Assembly: GCA_029851415.1 (NCBI GenBank)
Contig: CM056743.1
Location: forward strand, 22,172,905 to 22,236,904
Reading direction: 5' to 3'
Length of the DNA: 64,000 bases
DNA from: Eretmocerus hayati
Lineage: Eukaryota > Arthropoda > Insecta > Hymenoptera > Aphelinidae
A program made the translations under genes and the position numbers. This document shows positions 45,913 through 57,850 of this stretch, piece by piece (the stretch's first letter is position 1; each line of letters starts with the position of its first letter). The notes under the pieces are model-generated. The model was not told the DNA's origin and did not search any database. It saw only the letters and a list, made by a program, of their open reading frames with translations.

Positions 45913-46146
45913 AGGGTGTGTCCACAAATGAAGCGCATGAATCGTGAGCCGGCGTATGCCGAGCGTGCGCTGGCGCACGGCTCATGCGCCGCTCACCAAA
46001 TTTGAGCCCGCTTGTGTGTTTCTGCATTGGTTTGCTAAGAGATCGTCTATCGTTTTTGATATCTAAACTCTAGTTCTATTTAGGATCAGCTGGTGACGAG
46101 GAAAACGCTCAATTCGGCTCATGCGCTTCATTTGTGGACACACCCT
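45913..46146. mobile_element. MITE with AGGGTGTGTCCACAAATGAA TIR
   Basis: At least 28 bp at each end (AGGGTGTGTCC ... GCGCATGA) are inverted copies. The 234-bp element is GC-richer than its surroundings, with GGCTCATGCGCC palindromes. No clear duplication at the borders. Confidence 0.78.
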
Positions 46147-48342
46147 CATCGCCCTAAACGGGGTGATGTGCTCGTCTCTCGCAAGATCAAAAATGTAATA
46201 GAAATTCTCCACGCGCGCAAGCGCGCTGATTTTCCAATTTCGGAATTCTAATAAAGGCATCAAAACCATTCATCATATACAACTAATATTTATCGAGTTT
46301 CATCAGATTTCTTTCTGTTCGACTTAAGATGTCTGAATGATGATACATTCGGATGCAAGAGCTTATTAGTTTGATCAGTAACTCAAAATTTCAAGACACT
46401 TTAGTGGTCCATTCGATCTGGCAATTTGCATATTTCGTGACTTTCGGTCCACTTCTTTTTACTCAAACAAGAAGAGAAATATATCTTCTGCCCAAGCATT
46501 TGAAACAGTCTCAATCGAATCAATCCCAGAACTCTGATTTCGTAAGTGTGTTCGCGCAGTTTACGCGCGCAATTATTAGGTATATCAACGATAAATGATT
46601 AGATTCTTGCTCCTTTCACCCAGGTTTTGAACCAAGTAAGTCAGAAGCAGCGTAGCTGCTGGAGTCCAGCGTTTTTCAATAAACATATAAGTGATGGAAG
46701 AAAAGGTTGAATGAGCGTCGTATTGTGCTCCATTTTCATTGCCACGTTTGCTGATAAATACTTATGAAAGTACGACCAAGTTTTTCTCATGATCATCCTC
46801 AAAATAGAAATTCAAATCATGGAGAAATTGACGGGCAGAAACTTGAAAGAATGTATGATGATTGAGAAGATCATCAGAATTTTCTTAAATCTACAATTTT
46901 TTACCTCGTTTGATCGTTGCACGAAGCACAATGAAAATTTATTGCATCAAGATAAGATACACTATACATCAAGACACGTATTTCACGATCGATTAATTTA
47001 ATATATATGTGAAGTGCAGTTTTTCCCCGTCGGTTTCCCGGAACTGAACCTCAAATCTTCATCACAACAAAAATATTACAATTTAAAATCAAAACATAAA
47101 CATATAGTCAGACACAACCACAACCTTTCCCATCTCCACACAAAAATAAGATATCGAACAATTCGAGATATGCCAACTTCTCGATTAGCCTGCGGATTAG
47201 TAGGAGGGATTTTAACGAATGGGTTGTTCAGTCTTTGTAATCGTTGCTGTTATTCGTCTGTATTATATTCTCAATATTATAGTCGCGATGCAGACGACAA
47301 ATGATCTAGCTGATTGTTATCAATAATTCAAGACGTTTTTGCGATGCCAGATGGTCGTGGCCCTCATCTGTGAATGATGGATGTGTAAATGTAAGTTGTC
47401 TGATAATACAAGGTGTCTAGGTTTGGTAGATTTTATGGAAAAGATCTTCCTACGCTACGAAAAGCATCTCTTGAAATAAGAGCGATATTTCCTTGATCCA
47501 AGAGAGTGCGGTTTCAAGAACAACTCGGCCTCTTGAAGGTCCACACCTCTTAATGTAAGAGGTGTAGTCTTTTACTTTAAGAGGTTGATACTCTTAGTTT
47601 CAAAGTATCTTACTCACGATTGAATTTCAACCTAAAATTGCCGCGTTCAAATGGATGGTAGTATCACTAAACCGTCGTTGAAACGGTAGCTACGTAGTAA
47701 CCGGTAGCTAACCTATTTGATAACATATAAACATTCCGCGAGATCAAGTGATTACCGAGTTTACAACTACCTGAGTTCGATTGCCACAAATTATCGCCCG
47801 CATGTTGCTGTTCTGTATAACCTCATAACCTCTAATCTTCCGGTATTTGAATAATGAATACTGAAAAAACTGTTCATCATCCGTCTTTGAGCCCATTGAA
47901 CTTTCTGTTCAGAATTTTCAGTTCTATAACATATTTTCTTAACAACCAAAATTCACCTAAACCCAAAATCCTATCTTTCGAAAGCGGGGTCCTTTGATAC
48001 TCTTCGTCGTTCATAAACAGCTCGGTTTTACTCTTCGTAGTAGCCATCGATATCAGTTATCCTTGAGAAATGTCACACAGTTCAGATATTACCATGCCAA
48101 GATCTGAACACATTCCTTTAAATCAAGCCAATTTATCCTCGACAAAACTGTCTTTCAGAGTACGGACCTTGTGGATGCAGTGTATTCATCGACCTGGTTT
48201 GATGTGCCCAGCGAATACTCTCGGCAGTTGGTTCCAATCATGGCGCGGTCTAAATATCCTATGCAACTCACAGCTGGAGGATTCTTTAATCTATCTTTGA
48301 ATACCTTTCTCAAAGTTAGTGCACCGACTACGATCTGTTCAT
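46147..48342. other. No recognisable gene
   Basis: Several ORFs of 60-96 codons have no family features. A small inverted pair ACCTCTTA.TGTAAGAGGT lies near 47547-47575. This span could contain missing odorant receptor exons, but I found none with the expected motifs. Confidence 0.4.
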
Positions 48343-48656
48343 AAGGCCACGCGGTAGCCATGAAAGATAAATTTTGTTCTTACCTCATTCGAATTTCTTT
48401 TGCAATTTGGTTGTTTTGTGAACAACAACTCGTCTTTGAGCCTACATTCAAAGAGAATTTGAATAAGTTAGAAACAAGAATGTGCTCTATCATAGGCTAT
48501 GCAGGATAGGCTATATAATTGAGTAGCGACTTGTCGAGTACAAGTTGGACAACCACAAGAACTTGACAACTCATCTCAAACTTTGACCAATCAAAATTTC
48601 CATTTGCGATGTGAATAGGACTCCAAGGCAGGGTTGCACGGCTACCGCATGACCTT
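48343..48656. mobile_element. Foldback MITE related to the 18.5 kb repeat
   Basis: The ends AAGGCCACGCGGTAGCC and its inverted partner GGCTACCGCATGACCTT delimit 314 bp. Internal TTTGCAATTTGG and AACTCATCTCAAACTTTG blocks are shared with 18.5-18.9 kb. Confidence 0.7.
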
Positions 48657-50563
48657 GAGAATAGTGAGGCTTGTGATTTTATGGTCTTCAGAACTAATCG
48701 TAAATCCTACTTACTTCATTCCAGGTTTGCAAGGCAAGTTTCTCGTATCTCTCGGTTCTTTCGGCGATGAGTGAAAAATAAAATGTCCACCTTGGTCAAA
48801 ATTCGATTCTACTATACGGTTTCTCCAAGCAATTTATGAGTTTCCATCAATGTGGATGATGTTGTTGTGTGTCTGATATTGGTAGTTATACAAGATGTTG
48901 TGTGGATAGCTATAGTTCATGACCCCTTCACCTTTGCGTGAGTGACTCCAACCGCAGGTCAGGGAGGAATGATGTTTGGAAGATGTCACGAAACTATCTC
49001 GATGTTATCCTTAGTTCATTTGAATAGTCATACATTTCACCGGTCCGTATCAAGATCTTGTGCAATCAGTTTGTATCGAGGTAAGTGTACCCAACTCGAC
49101 CCTATCGAGCCAGTTTCCAATAAATCTCGTATACCTCAATTTCCACGTGCTCTAGCTCATTCTAAACCTTGTATGGAGACTCTCAAAATGAGCTTAGTTA
49201 CGTCTAATCTCGATCAAATGGAGACAATCTGTCTAAATTTTTTACAAAGTGATCATTTGGAGTTTACAAAAGGTCGTACCCAACTCGCCTCCATTACGTC
49301 ATTCTCTCAATAATTCTGGTCTATCTCAACATTTTCCAACGAACTCGTTCTCGAACCTTTGCTAAAAACTGAAGTACATACATCTAGTTTCAATCAACTG
49401 GAGCCGAGCTGTCGTAATTTCATTTTGAAAACGATGTAAGTTGGCGATAAAGTGCATAGAATCGTTTTCAACATCGTAATAAATACCTTATGAGATGTAA
49501 AAGAAGTTGTGATGCCCTTTCAAGATAAGTGTATCGAGGCAGGTTAGGAACACCTCATGTTTCACAAGCAGTCTCCGTATTTACATCATAAAATCGTTCC
49601 AAATGAGAGTTACTCAATTCTGTAAGGAGGGTTTTGAAGGTCTTGAGAAAAGAAATCGAGCGCACTAAAGTACATTGAGACTGGTCGGGACAAGATATTT
49701 CAGCACCGATTTTACTGGAAGCGAATTCTTAATTGTGCAAACACAAAAAGTCAGAAAATCACTCTGAGTTGTCTGGGGGAGCAGAAATCACTTTTCAATT
49801 CGAATGATTTATTTTCTTATATTCTAAGATAACGAACGTAGAGGAGGAATTGCGGGATGGTCAGCGAGAGTCCATTCGTGACATCGGCATAAGGCGGCAT
49901 GTTCGCTACAGTAGAAATTTGGGTACACTTACCTTTCATTGTAGGTTTCACCAATGTGCATGCAGGGCAACAAGCATATAGAGCGAAAAATCCGAGCAAG
50001 AATCGTATCTATCTTTAAGGAGGTTCGATGGTGTTATGAGGGATCGGTGAGGGAGGAAGACGAAAATTAACCTAACCTGCCGCTCGGTTGCACGAAAATA
50101 CACGGCGAGTATACCTATATGTTGATGATTTTTGACAACAATTCGATCATATTTCCACAAAATACATGGTAAGCTGTGATCACCGAAAGGTATTATTGTT
50201 CGTTAGGAAATCCTCTATTGTCTGAATATTTTATGAGAATTTTCTCTACATGTCAAGAGGTGCTAAGCTTGTTTTGGTGGCGCCGTCCATAAGAGCCCAT
50301 GTTATTTCGGAAAATGTAAGGGTTTAGATTTCGAAAAAACACCTGATGAAAAATACTGAAAAAACTCACAGAGTATTTTTTTGTCTCAAAGATAATTATG
50401 TGAAAGGTTTTGTCATGATCTCTACATCTCCGTCAAGATCATCGAACCTCCTTGAATGAAAAGTGAAAGGTCGATTGGTCCATTCAGCTGAGATTTGATC
50501 TTTACCCGTAAAACAACAACGAATTGGACAACTATGTTGAAAGTTTTCATTCTGCAACCTCAG
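48657..50563. other. No recognisable gene
   Basis: The 123-codon ORF at 48942-49313 has no family features and a non-coding look. The GTAAGTGTACCCAA motif near 49080 recurs inverted near 49920, hinting at another degraded inverted-repeat element, but I could not define ends. Confidence 0.35.
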
Positions 50564-50790
50564 CACCTAGGTGCGAGGATGACATTCCGCTAGGGAGTAT
50601 TCATATTCAATTGTGTGTTTGTCGGAATACTTGAACAGGTATGTTACAAATTCCAGCACATCTCCACAAGTCTGGCTAGTGATATTCTTATGAACGAATA
50701 ATACTATAGAGTGGTCATAGAGGTCGACGTAACCGTTGATGTGAGATTCATAGAGAGAATATTTCAAAATATCCTGCATACCTTTTCTAT
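50564..50790 (-). CDS. Possible orphan coding exon, unknown protein
   Basis: An open frame of about 70 residues on the minus strand follows a CTAATAG acceptor-like site and ends at a TAG. It contains G-Y-V-D-L-Y-D-H-S, I-V-L-F-V-H-K-N, and H-T-I-E-Y-E-Y-S-L-A-E-C. Composition looks coding. I do not recognise the family. It may be an exon of a host gene with other exons outside the window or a degraded one. Confidence 0.3.
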
Positions 50791-51864
50791 TAGATATTAG
50801 TTGTATAGAATTGTTAATTGGAGGGATTCACTGTTTCAGTACCATTCTGACAAATAAAATTCAGCTTGGAACATGAATATCTATTCTTTCTGAATCAATG
50901 AGAATCGATTCCATCCATTACCTGGCCTTAGTTTATAATTATTTCCCGAGAACACAGAGTTTTCACAATTTCTCAGCAAAATTCTGCGAGGGGGTTTAAT
51001 CTAATATCACGTGACCCTATGCAGTTTGAAGATCTCATCTACTTCACGACCATAGATACAAATCAGTGAACCGAACCATTCCCTCGACACCGATTTAACA
51101 ACAGTGCATGATGTTACGATATATGCCGTATAGTTCGAGTCATTGATTGATTTCCTGTGAATTTTTCTTGTATTTATAAAATTCAAGAGATTTGCCTCTA
51201 CTATTGTTCAAGGAATGACAATCATTGATTCTCAATAATCGCCTTTTTATACTTTACTCTGACAAGCTACTCTCTCTGTGCATTACGCATTCGGGTACCA
51301 AAAATATGTTGGAATTTGAAGATATTTAGGATATGTCAGGACGTAATTGAACTTAGAGGAATCCTTCTTTGAAAATAAATTAATGAAAATATTCTGGGTT
51401 TTTCACTCCAGATGATCCAAAATAGTCATTTGACTGATCCAAACTCTTGGGAAACTGGGTCAGACATAGATATAAACAACTCTTTACCATTGTAGAACAC
51501 GGGGACAATGGGTCAGGTTGTAATATCTTGTTTGATAGAAAAAAAAAAACGTAGATAGATATCATAATTGTGGAGTAAAATCTTCAGACGCGATATAAGT
51601 GGGATGAGCTCGATAGGGGATGCAAGATAATTGTATGGAAGGTATGTATATTGTATGCACTCGATTACGCTATCCCAATTCTTGTCTAGCGAAGACCTAT
51701 TCTCCTTTTTCCGCTCTCATTCATATATTTCCACATCTATTTTTTTTCTTGTACACTAATCAAAACCTATCAGTCACCTTTGGTTCCATATCTTATTCAT
51801 TGGTTATATTCTTCATGCTTATCGCAGGCGAGTATCTCCGCCGTTTTGTAAAATTATTTATTCA

Positions 51865-52173
51865 TCAAAAATCATCTTCTATCGCAAAATGACCCTTGTT
51901 ATCGATTTCTATAGTAGAAACCAATCTTCCATCATGAGAATCATGCAGTTGAAACACAAGATACTTGTTCGACATAAAAGCGCTTCCAACTTTGTCGTTA
52001 CAAGGCATCATCCGATAAATCGAATTATCTAGGCAGAAAAGTGTAAACGTCTTGCGAAAGAAAATCTTGTATAAAACCTTGCGTTTTTCTACACATTCTA
52101 TAGTTACATACTTGGCACAGGTGACATATGGACAGCTAGACAAGCTGACATCTGATGGAAGCAGTCGAGGCGT
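51865..52173 (-). CDS. Probable 3' exon of an unrecognised host gene
   Basis: On the minus strand an acceptor (TAATTCAAG) near 52174 opens a frame of about 102 codons ending in TGA at 51865-51867. An AATAAA signal follows within a few bases (minus strand, 51857-51862). The product has alternating hydrophobic and polar residues (K-Y-L-V-F-Q-L-H-D, G-R-L-V-S-T-I-E-I-D, T-L-F-C-L-D) that look like beta strands, perhaps a WD40 or similar propeller end. That fold is a guess. The stop-plus-poly(A) arrangement makes it more likely to be a real last exon than a chance ORF. Upstream exons were not found within the tandem array that follows. Confidence 0.45.
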   Translation of the reverse strand, partial: TPRLLPSDVSLSSCPYVTCAKYVTIECVEKRKVLYKIFFRKTFTLFCLDNSIYRMMPCNDKVGSAFMSNKYLVFQLHDSHDGRLVSTIEIDNKGHFAIEDDF

Positions 52174-52299
52174 CTTGAATTATGACTCTTCTTGAAAAAA
52201 AAATCAAAGCTGGTTTATTGTGCTACGTTTTACATGTTATGGTGAGTATATCCAATAAAGCAGGTAGGCCGAAAAATGAAGAACTTCTTCAAATTCAAT

Positions 52300-53190
52300 A
52301 TGCTTGGGGTCAGTATGCTTGGCGTGCTCGTCCGCGTGTTCCGGCAATTCGGGGAAAAAAGGATGAGTTGCGTGAAAGAAACAGACTTGCGTGTTGACAA
52401 GGACGGGGGAAATCCTTTGGGTAGGATCGGTTTCGCCTCGCTGGGTGATTCCAGCAAAACGGACGAGCTGCGCGCATAAGATGGACCAGCACGGATGAAA
52501 ATGGGCGAGATCTCATGGGCAGAAACGGGCGTGCTCGACTGGGTAATTTCGGCATAACGAAGAAGAACGAACGAGCCTGACGGACGAATTCGGGTGAAAT
52601 GTCACGGGCAGAAACGGGCCTGCTCGTCAGCGGGTTCCAGCAAATCGGGAGAAAACGGACAAGTTGCGCGAGAAAAAAATCGACTTGTGCGTTGACAAGG
52701 AAGGAAAAGATCCTTCGGGTAGGCTCGGGTGTGCTCGACTGAGTTTCTCCAGCTGAACGGGGAAGAAGGATTAGCGCTCGGACAAAAACGGGCGAAATCC
52801 TTTGGGCAAGAACGGGTGTGCTCGTGTTGATTATTCCGGCAGATCGAAGAGAAATGCGGAGCGCCAGGACCCAAACGGGCAAAATCTCACGGGTAGGAAC
52901 GGTTGTGCTCGACCGTGTGTTCCCGGAGGAACGAAACGAAACGGACGAGGCTCAAACAAGAACGGTCAGAATGTCACGGGCAGGAACAAGCGTGCTCGTC
53001 CGGATGTTCCTGGCTGAACGGTGAGAAACGGACGCGCAGCATGGGGCAGAAGGAACCTGCGCAAAGACAAGAAGGGGCAAAATGTCACTAGTGGAGCAGG
53101 CATGCTTCACTGGATGATTCCAGCAAAACGGAAGTAAACGGACAAACTGCATGAGCTGCACGTATGCTAGCACAAGTGCGTCAGCCATTT
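52300..53190. repeat. Degenerate GC-richer tandem array, about 90-108 bp period
   Basis: About eight units share ACGGGC(A/G)AAAT..C(A/T).(G)GGGC(A/T)(A/G)(G/A)AACGGG.(G/T)TGCTCG followed by (A/T)TTCC(A/G)GC and GAAACGGAC. The motif GTGCTCG falls near 52530, 52730, 52820, 52907 and 52998, for example. The array gives long ORFs on both strands that are not genes. Confidence 0.75.
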
Positions 53191-55574
53191 GTTCCTTTAG
53201 CTGATTAAATACTCTCTGCTGTGCGGATCTCCATTCGTATCTAATTTTCCTTCTAGCAGTTTGTTCAATGGGGTTGAAAGTTGTGATGCATTCTTTGTGA
53301 ATCTCCTATACCAGGATATCAGACCTGAAGATCGTCTCGGTTCTTTGACGTTTTTAGGTGGCATCCAGCATTTCTATGGCTGCATTCTTTTCAGGATCCG
53401 TCCTGAGTTCGTGTTTGTCCACCATATGTCCCAAATATTTGAGGCTTTTTCGTGCGGAGTGACCCTTCTCGAAATTCGGTACTAAATTTATCTCCCTCAA
53501 CCTCTTCAATACTCCTCGTGAGAGTTTAATATGTTCTTCAAATTTTTCCGCTATGATGATCAAGTCATCCAAATAAGCAAAGACGTGTTGTGCTAATTCT
53601 GGTGTGACTATCTTATCCACTACAACATCTCAAGCATGTCGTGTTTAGATCATGCGGATATATTTCGATGATTTTTGATACACCTCAAAAACGTATATGG
53701 GTCAGAAGGATGGTGGTACATCTGCACTGGTTTTGCGACAATAACATGAACCACCATACTTTTAACGCATAATACCTGTTTGAGTTATATCAGATCACGG
53801 AATGTTTGAGATGTAGTTATACCAAAGGATTTGACTCGGCCCTTGTGTAAAACGCAGTACTTGAGCTAAATCCGCATATTTCGAATATTCAGATGTCCGT
53901 GCGAGCTATTGATCGAATCATCGATCGGTAATGTCCGTGCTTTCCGCGTCCCACCACAGCAGACGACACACACATTCACACACACAGCCACACTTTCTCT
54001 CGCGTAGTTGCAAACAACTCAAGTTCGGGCTTGCACATTTAATAGCCAGGCATCATCGTCTATCCTACAGCATTAATTCGCATTTGAAAATTCGCGCTCT
54101 TGAACTACGTCATGTCCGTCAAAACAAGTTCCTTTCCAAACCGATTTCGACATCAGCGAAATACGGTATTCCATATCTCAGCAAATAAACTGTTAATCAT
54201 CAAAATCAAAGTTTTACACCAAAAGCCCTCTAATTTCAAACGATTTCGATATGGAAATACCGTGTCTTTGGAGTCCGCATTGAAGTCCAATGTATGTTCG
54301 AAAATCAAAAGGAGCTTAGAATGCCCGACTTGGGCGTATATAACACAGTGGAGCTGCTCGAAGGCTTCGCCATACTTTGGAGCACAGCTACCGCTGTGTC
54401 CAATTCAGGAGTCGTTGAAAAGTAGATGCTGCGGCACGTATGCCGAACGGCATAATCGCGAACTCGAATTGGCCACGCCCCGGTACTGTAAACGCTGTGA
54501 TTCCGCAACTTTCCTTGGTTGATGGTACTTGCCAATATCCTTTCTCGAATCTATCGTTGATTAATATCCAGCTTCTCTTAGCTTGTCGAGTGTTGCGTTT
54601 ACCTGTGGAATGGAGTAGGCGTCTTTCTCTGAATTGTCGTTCACTTTTATGGAGTCTATGCAAAATCGACGCTCCCCGTTTTTTTCCTTGACGACTACCA
54701 CTGGTGAATTCCATGGGCTATTTGAAGGTCTCACTACTTTATTCTTTAGCATCATATCTAGTATTTGGTTCATCGTCCCTTATTTTGCTGGATTGCACGG
54801 TCTTCTTTTCTGTTTGATCAGGATTTTATTTTTCATACAGATGCCATGATTAATCAATGAGGTGACCCTTTTCATTTCCACGAATCGTCCTTCTCCCTCT
54901 GCGATGATTCCTTGTATGGTTTTTCTCCCTCCGAAGATAACTCCGCTAGTCCTAGTTTGTTACTGTGCAGATGTCCGAGCCCTTCCGATACCCTGGTTGC
55001 AGCACCTGGTTATTCAGAATGATTTTCGTCTTGAACCGACCCAGCATGCCCATGCCTAGCAGTATATCACATCCCGGGGTGTTCATGATGTGGAATCAGT
55101 GGTGCAACTCTCGCCCTGAAACCTCGAAGTTGCCTCTTGCTTGGCCTCTGAGGGTCGTTATGGAGCCATCCCCCAGTCCTGCTGAGCTGTACCTGTCCGA
55201 GACCTTCCATTCTACCTCAAGGCATGTGTCTTTGACCTTGGCACTAATGGAGGAATGTACTGAGCCGGATCTACTAAAGCTAGATAGTATATTGCGCGCG
55301 ATAAACACCCGGGAGTTTGAAGCCCACATTACTCCCGAGTTGCGTATGCTATTTTTTATCCTTCGGGACTAAAGTACGCCCCCCCCATCCACGCGCGCAT
55401 CCGAGTACGCATCCTTTGGCGCAGTGGGCCACAACAACCGCCCAGCTAGCATCGCTCGCGATCATTTTGGACATGGGACGTCCTCACAATGGCAAATTTT
55501 AGGAACGTCCGATTAAGATGACCAATTGTTGACTAAAAGACGGCTATCGGGCAAGCTTCGGAAATCTGCCTAAC

Positions 55575-56060
55575 GTTGTTTGGTCTTGGGACGTCCAAAG
55601 AACATGCAAGGACATGCGCCCTTGGACACAGGAAACATAACCTCAAATGCATGTGCAAACCACCACCTCAAATATGTCCCTTTTTCGATGACCTTTTTCC
55701 TTGCCATGAGAGGACAAACGGTCTCAAGAGGTCTGAATCGAAGTCCGGTTATGGAACGTTTTAAGGATGTCCAAAGACTTGCACTATAGGACACGGTAGA
55801 CATAACCTCAAACGCATGTCCAAACGACCACCTCAAACATGTCCCCTTTTCGATGACCTTTTTCCTTGCCATGAGAGGACAAACGGTCTCAAGAGGTCTG
55901 AATCGAAGTCAGGTTATGGAACGTTTTAAGGATGTCCAAAGACTTGCACTTTAGGACAAGGTGGACATAACCTCAAACGCATGTCCAAACGACCACCTCA
56001 AACATGTCCCTTTTTCGATAACCTTTTTCCATGCCATAGGAGGACATCGCGGTCTAATAG
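55575..56060. repeat. 165-bp tandem repeat, three units
   Basis: The block CC(T/A)TGCCAT(G)AG.AGGAC recurs at about 55701, 55866 and 56031, with TTTTTCGAT(G/A)ACCTTTTTCC before it and CATAACCTCAAA(T/C)GCATGT further upstream in each unit. Units one and two are nearly identical. Confidence 0.88.
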
Positions 56061-56884
56061 AAGCACTACCAGAATGTCCTAACGAGGCTAAATTCTTGAC
56101 ATCCTGTGGACATCCCTATTGAAATAACAAAAGCGCGGGATGTCAAATGGAAACATGTCCAGCACATGTACTCAAGATGTCCTCGACATTTATATCGCGA
56201 ATCCGTTGTTGTATAGCGTCATATTCTAACGAATCTAAGTTATAAATAAAAAAACTCAATAAAATCCGATTTTGCGAGAGTGATGTTCAATAGCCTAATA
56301 ACTAATGATCATCACGAGTTCAAAATGGGAAATCTGCACATATTAATTATAATTTGGCTGGGAGTTACAACAGTATAATTCAATTAATACCGACTTTTTT
56401 GCATAATTTCAAGAATCTTAGTGAAATTGGCAATTCTCTCGGAATTTTCTTTCAACAGTTTAACGGCATTCCAAAAAAATGATACAAGTCGATGATTTGG
56501 TGATTTCTTTACCGATGTTTGAATAATCTTTATTTTTGTTTTGCCCTTGCAATCATCAAATTTTGACGCGCAAGATATTTTTATGAGTTTTGGTTTACAT
56601 GAAATTTCGATTTTTTTTCAAAGACACCAAGAAATCTTAATGATCATCTTTTTAAATATTTGTGTCGTATTATATACTTAATCAATCACAAGCTGTATAC
56701 AGCGAGTTGTTCAAAACTCCTAGAACAAGGCAATATCGGAAATTCTGCTTATTAATGAAGGACATGAAACCTCTCGTTAATTCTGCAATGCATTGCTCAT
56801 TAAAGATGATAAAATTAGTTGGGGTGATACTTTTCTTTACACTCAAGACTCGAATAGGCATTTAAAGATGCTATATGTAAGAAG

Positions 56885-56960
56885 AGCTTCTGGTCGAGTG
56901 GACAACAGCGAAGACTACAAATCCGAACGTACCAGGTTCAAATCCCAGCGGCGGCAGGTA
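56885..56960 (+). other. tRNA-like head (A box and B box)
   Basis: TGGTCGAGTGG (56891-56901) and GGTTCAAATCC (56935-56945) match polymerase III internal promoter boxes at tRNA spacing. No good acceptor stem is visible, so a tRNA-derived SINE head or tRNA relic is more likely than a working tRNA. Confidence 0.55.
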
Positions 56961-57433
56961 ATCACATCGATAAATTTTTCCAGCATATCATTTGAATTAA
57001 ATGACTTTAATTAATTATCGTAATTGATAAAGTTTCAAAAGTTGAAAAAAAGTCCGCTCACCGCGCGAAAAATTCTTTTTTTACTTTTTTCCATGGGTTC
57101 TATAAACAGTATTTTAGATGTCCAAATCATGTCCACAGGATGACCTTCAGACGTCTTCTGGAGGTCCTTCGAAACGTCCCTGGGACGTTCTTTTTGCATG
57201 TCCCAAACACGGCAAAAGTGTGGAAGTAGTACGTCTTTTTGGCGAACAAAAGGACGTAATTTCGGACGTCCACAAAATTTGCCATATCTTCAAGGGGACG
57301 TTCTCAGGACGTCTTTTTTCCATCAGAATGCTAGCTGGGCGTGTCATTGTCAGTTATGCCACCTTGGAAATACCGAAGCTAATTGTCGCGGGTGGCGGGG
57401 ACGGGGTTTGGATACGAGCCCCGACGGGGTGCA

Positions 57434-57448
57434 GGGGGCGGAGCCCCC
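57434..57448. other. GC-rich hairpin GGGGGCGGAGCCCCC
   Basis: A perfect GGGGGC/GCCCCC stem with a three-base loop sits in an otherwise AT-rich region and within a longer GC-rich patch (57388-57468). Confidence 0.8.
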
Positions 57449-57764
57449 ACCGGGCCCCGACTGAAAAAAAATTTCGAAATGGTCTAAAAAATCTTCATTT
57501 TGCAATATCATATCAACTTTTCTGAATTGTCAACCAGAATCGATCTCTTGATATACTCGTATTCAACGTTACACAGCTCAATAATCGAATATTTTTAAAA
57601 AAATGTTCTTGAAAATTAATATTCATTGATATTTTTTTGAGATTTCTCCAGAATACGTTTGTATAACGCTCGAATCATTATTTATCCAAAAATAACAAAA
57701 GACGGTCTAATGAGAGGTTGTATGTCTATGCGTGAGTTATGTAGACGATTAGTGCCACTCCAAG

Positions 57765-57850
57765 TGTGATCCGACGTGGAGGGGTCGACAGACCGGTAGC
57801 CTTAGGATCACACCAATCCCTTGGGCGTGGGTTCGAATCCCGATAGGGGT
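57765..57850 (+). other. tRNA-like head with B box
   Basis: GGTTCGAATCC at 57830-57840 follows GACCGGTAGCCTTAGG and is followed by CGATAGGGGTA, in the style of a tRNA or tRNA-derived SINE head. The A box is poor. It lies near the right end of the 2.6 kb inserted element. Confidence 0.5.

Noticed and set aside
45391..46005. 204-codon ORF as a gene
   Set aside because: It runs across a foldback hairpin and into a MITE, has no recognisable motif and competes with ORFs on the other strand.
48942..49313. 123-codon ORF as a gene
   Set aside because: No domain, no promoter or splice context, and an unlikely composition.
52310..52882. 190-codon minus-strand ORF as a gene
   Set aside because: It is an effect of the GC-richer tandem array; the pseudo-repeat residues follow the DNA period and no domain is seen.
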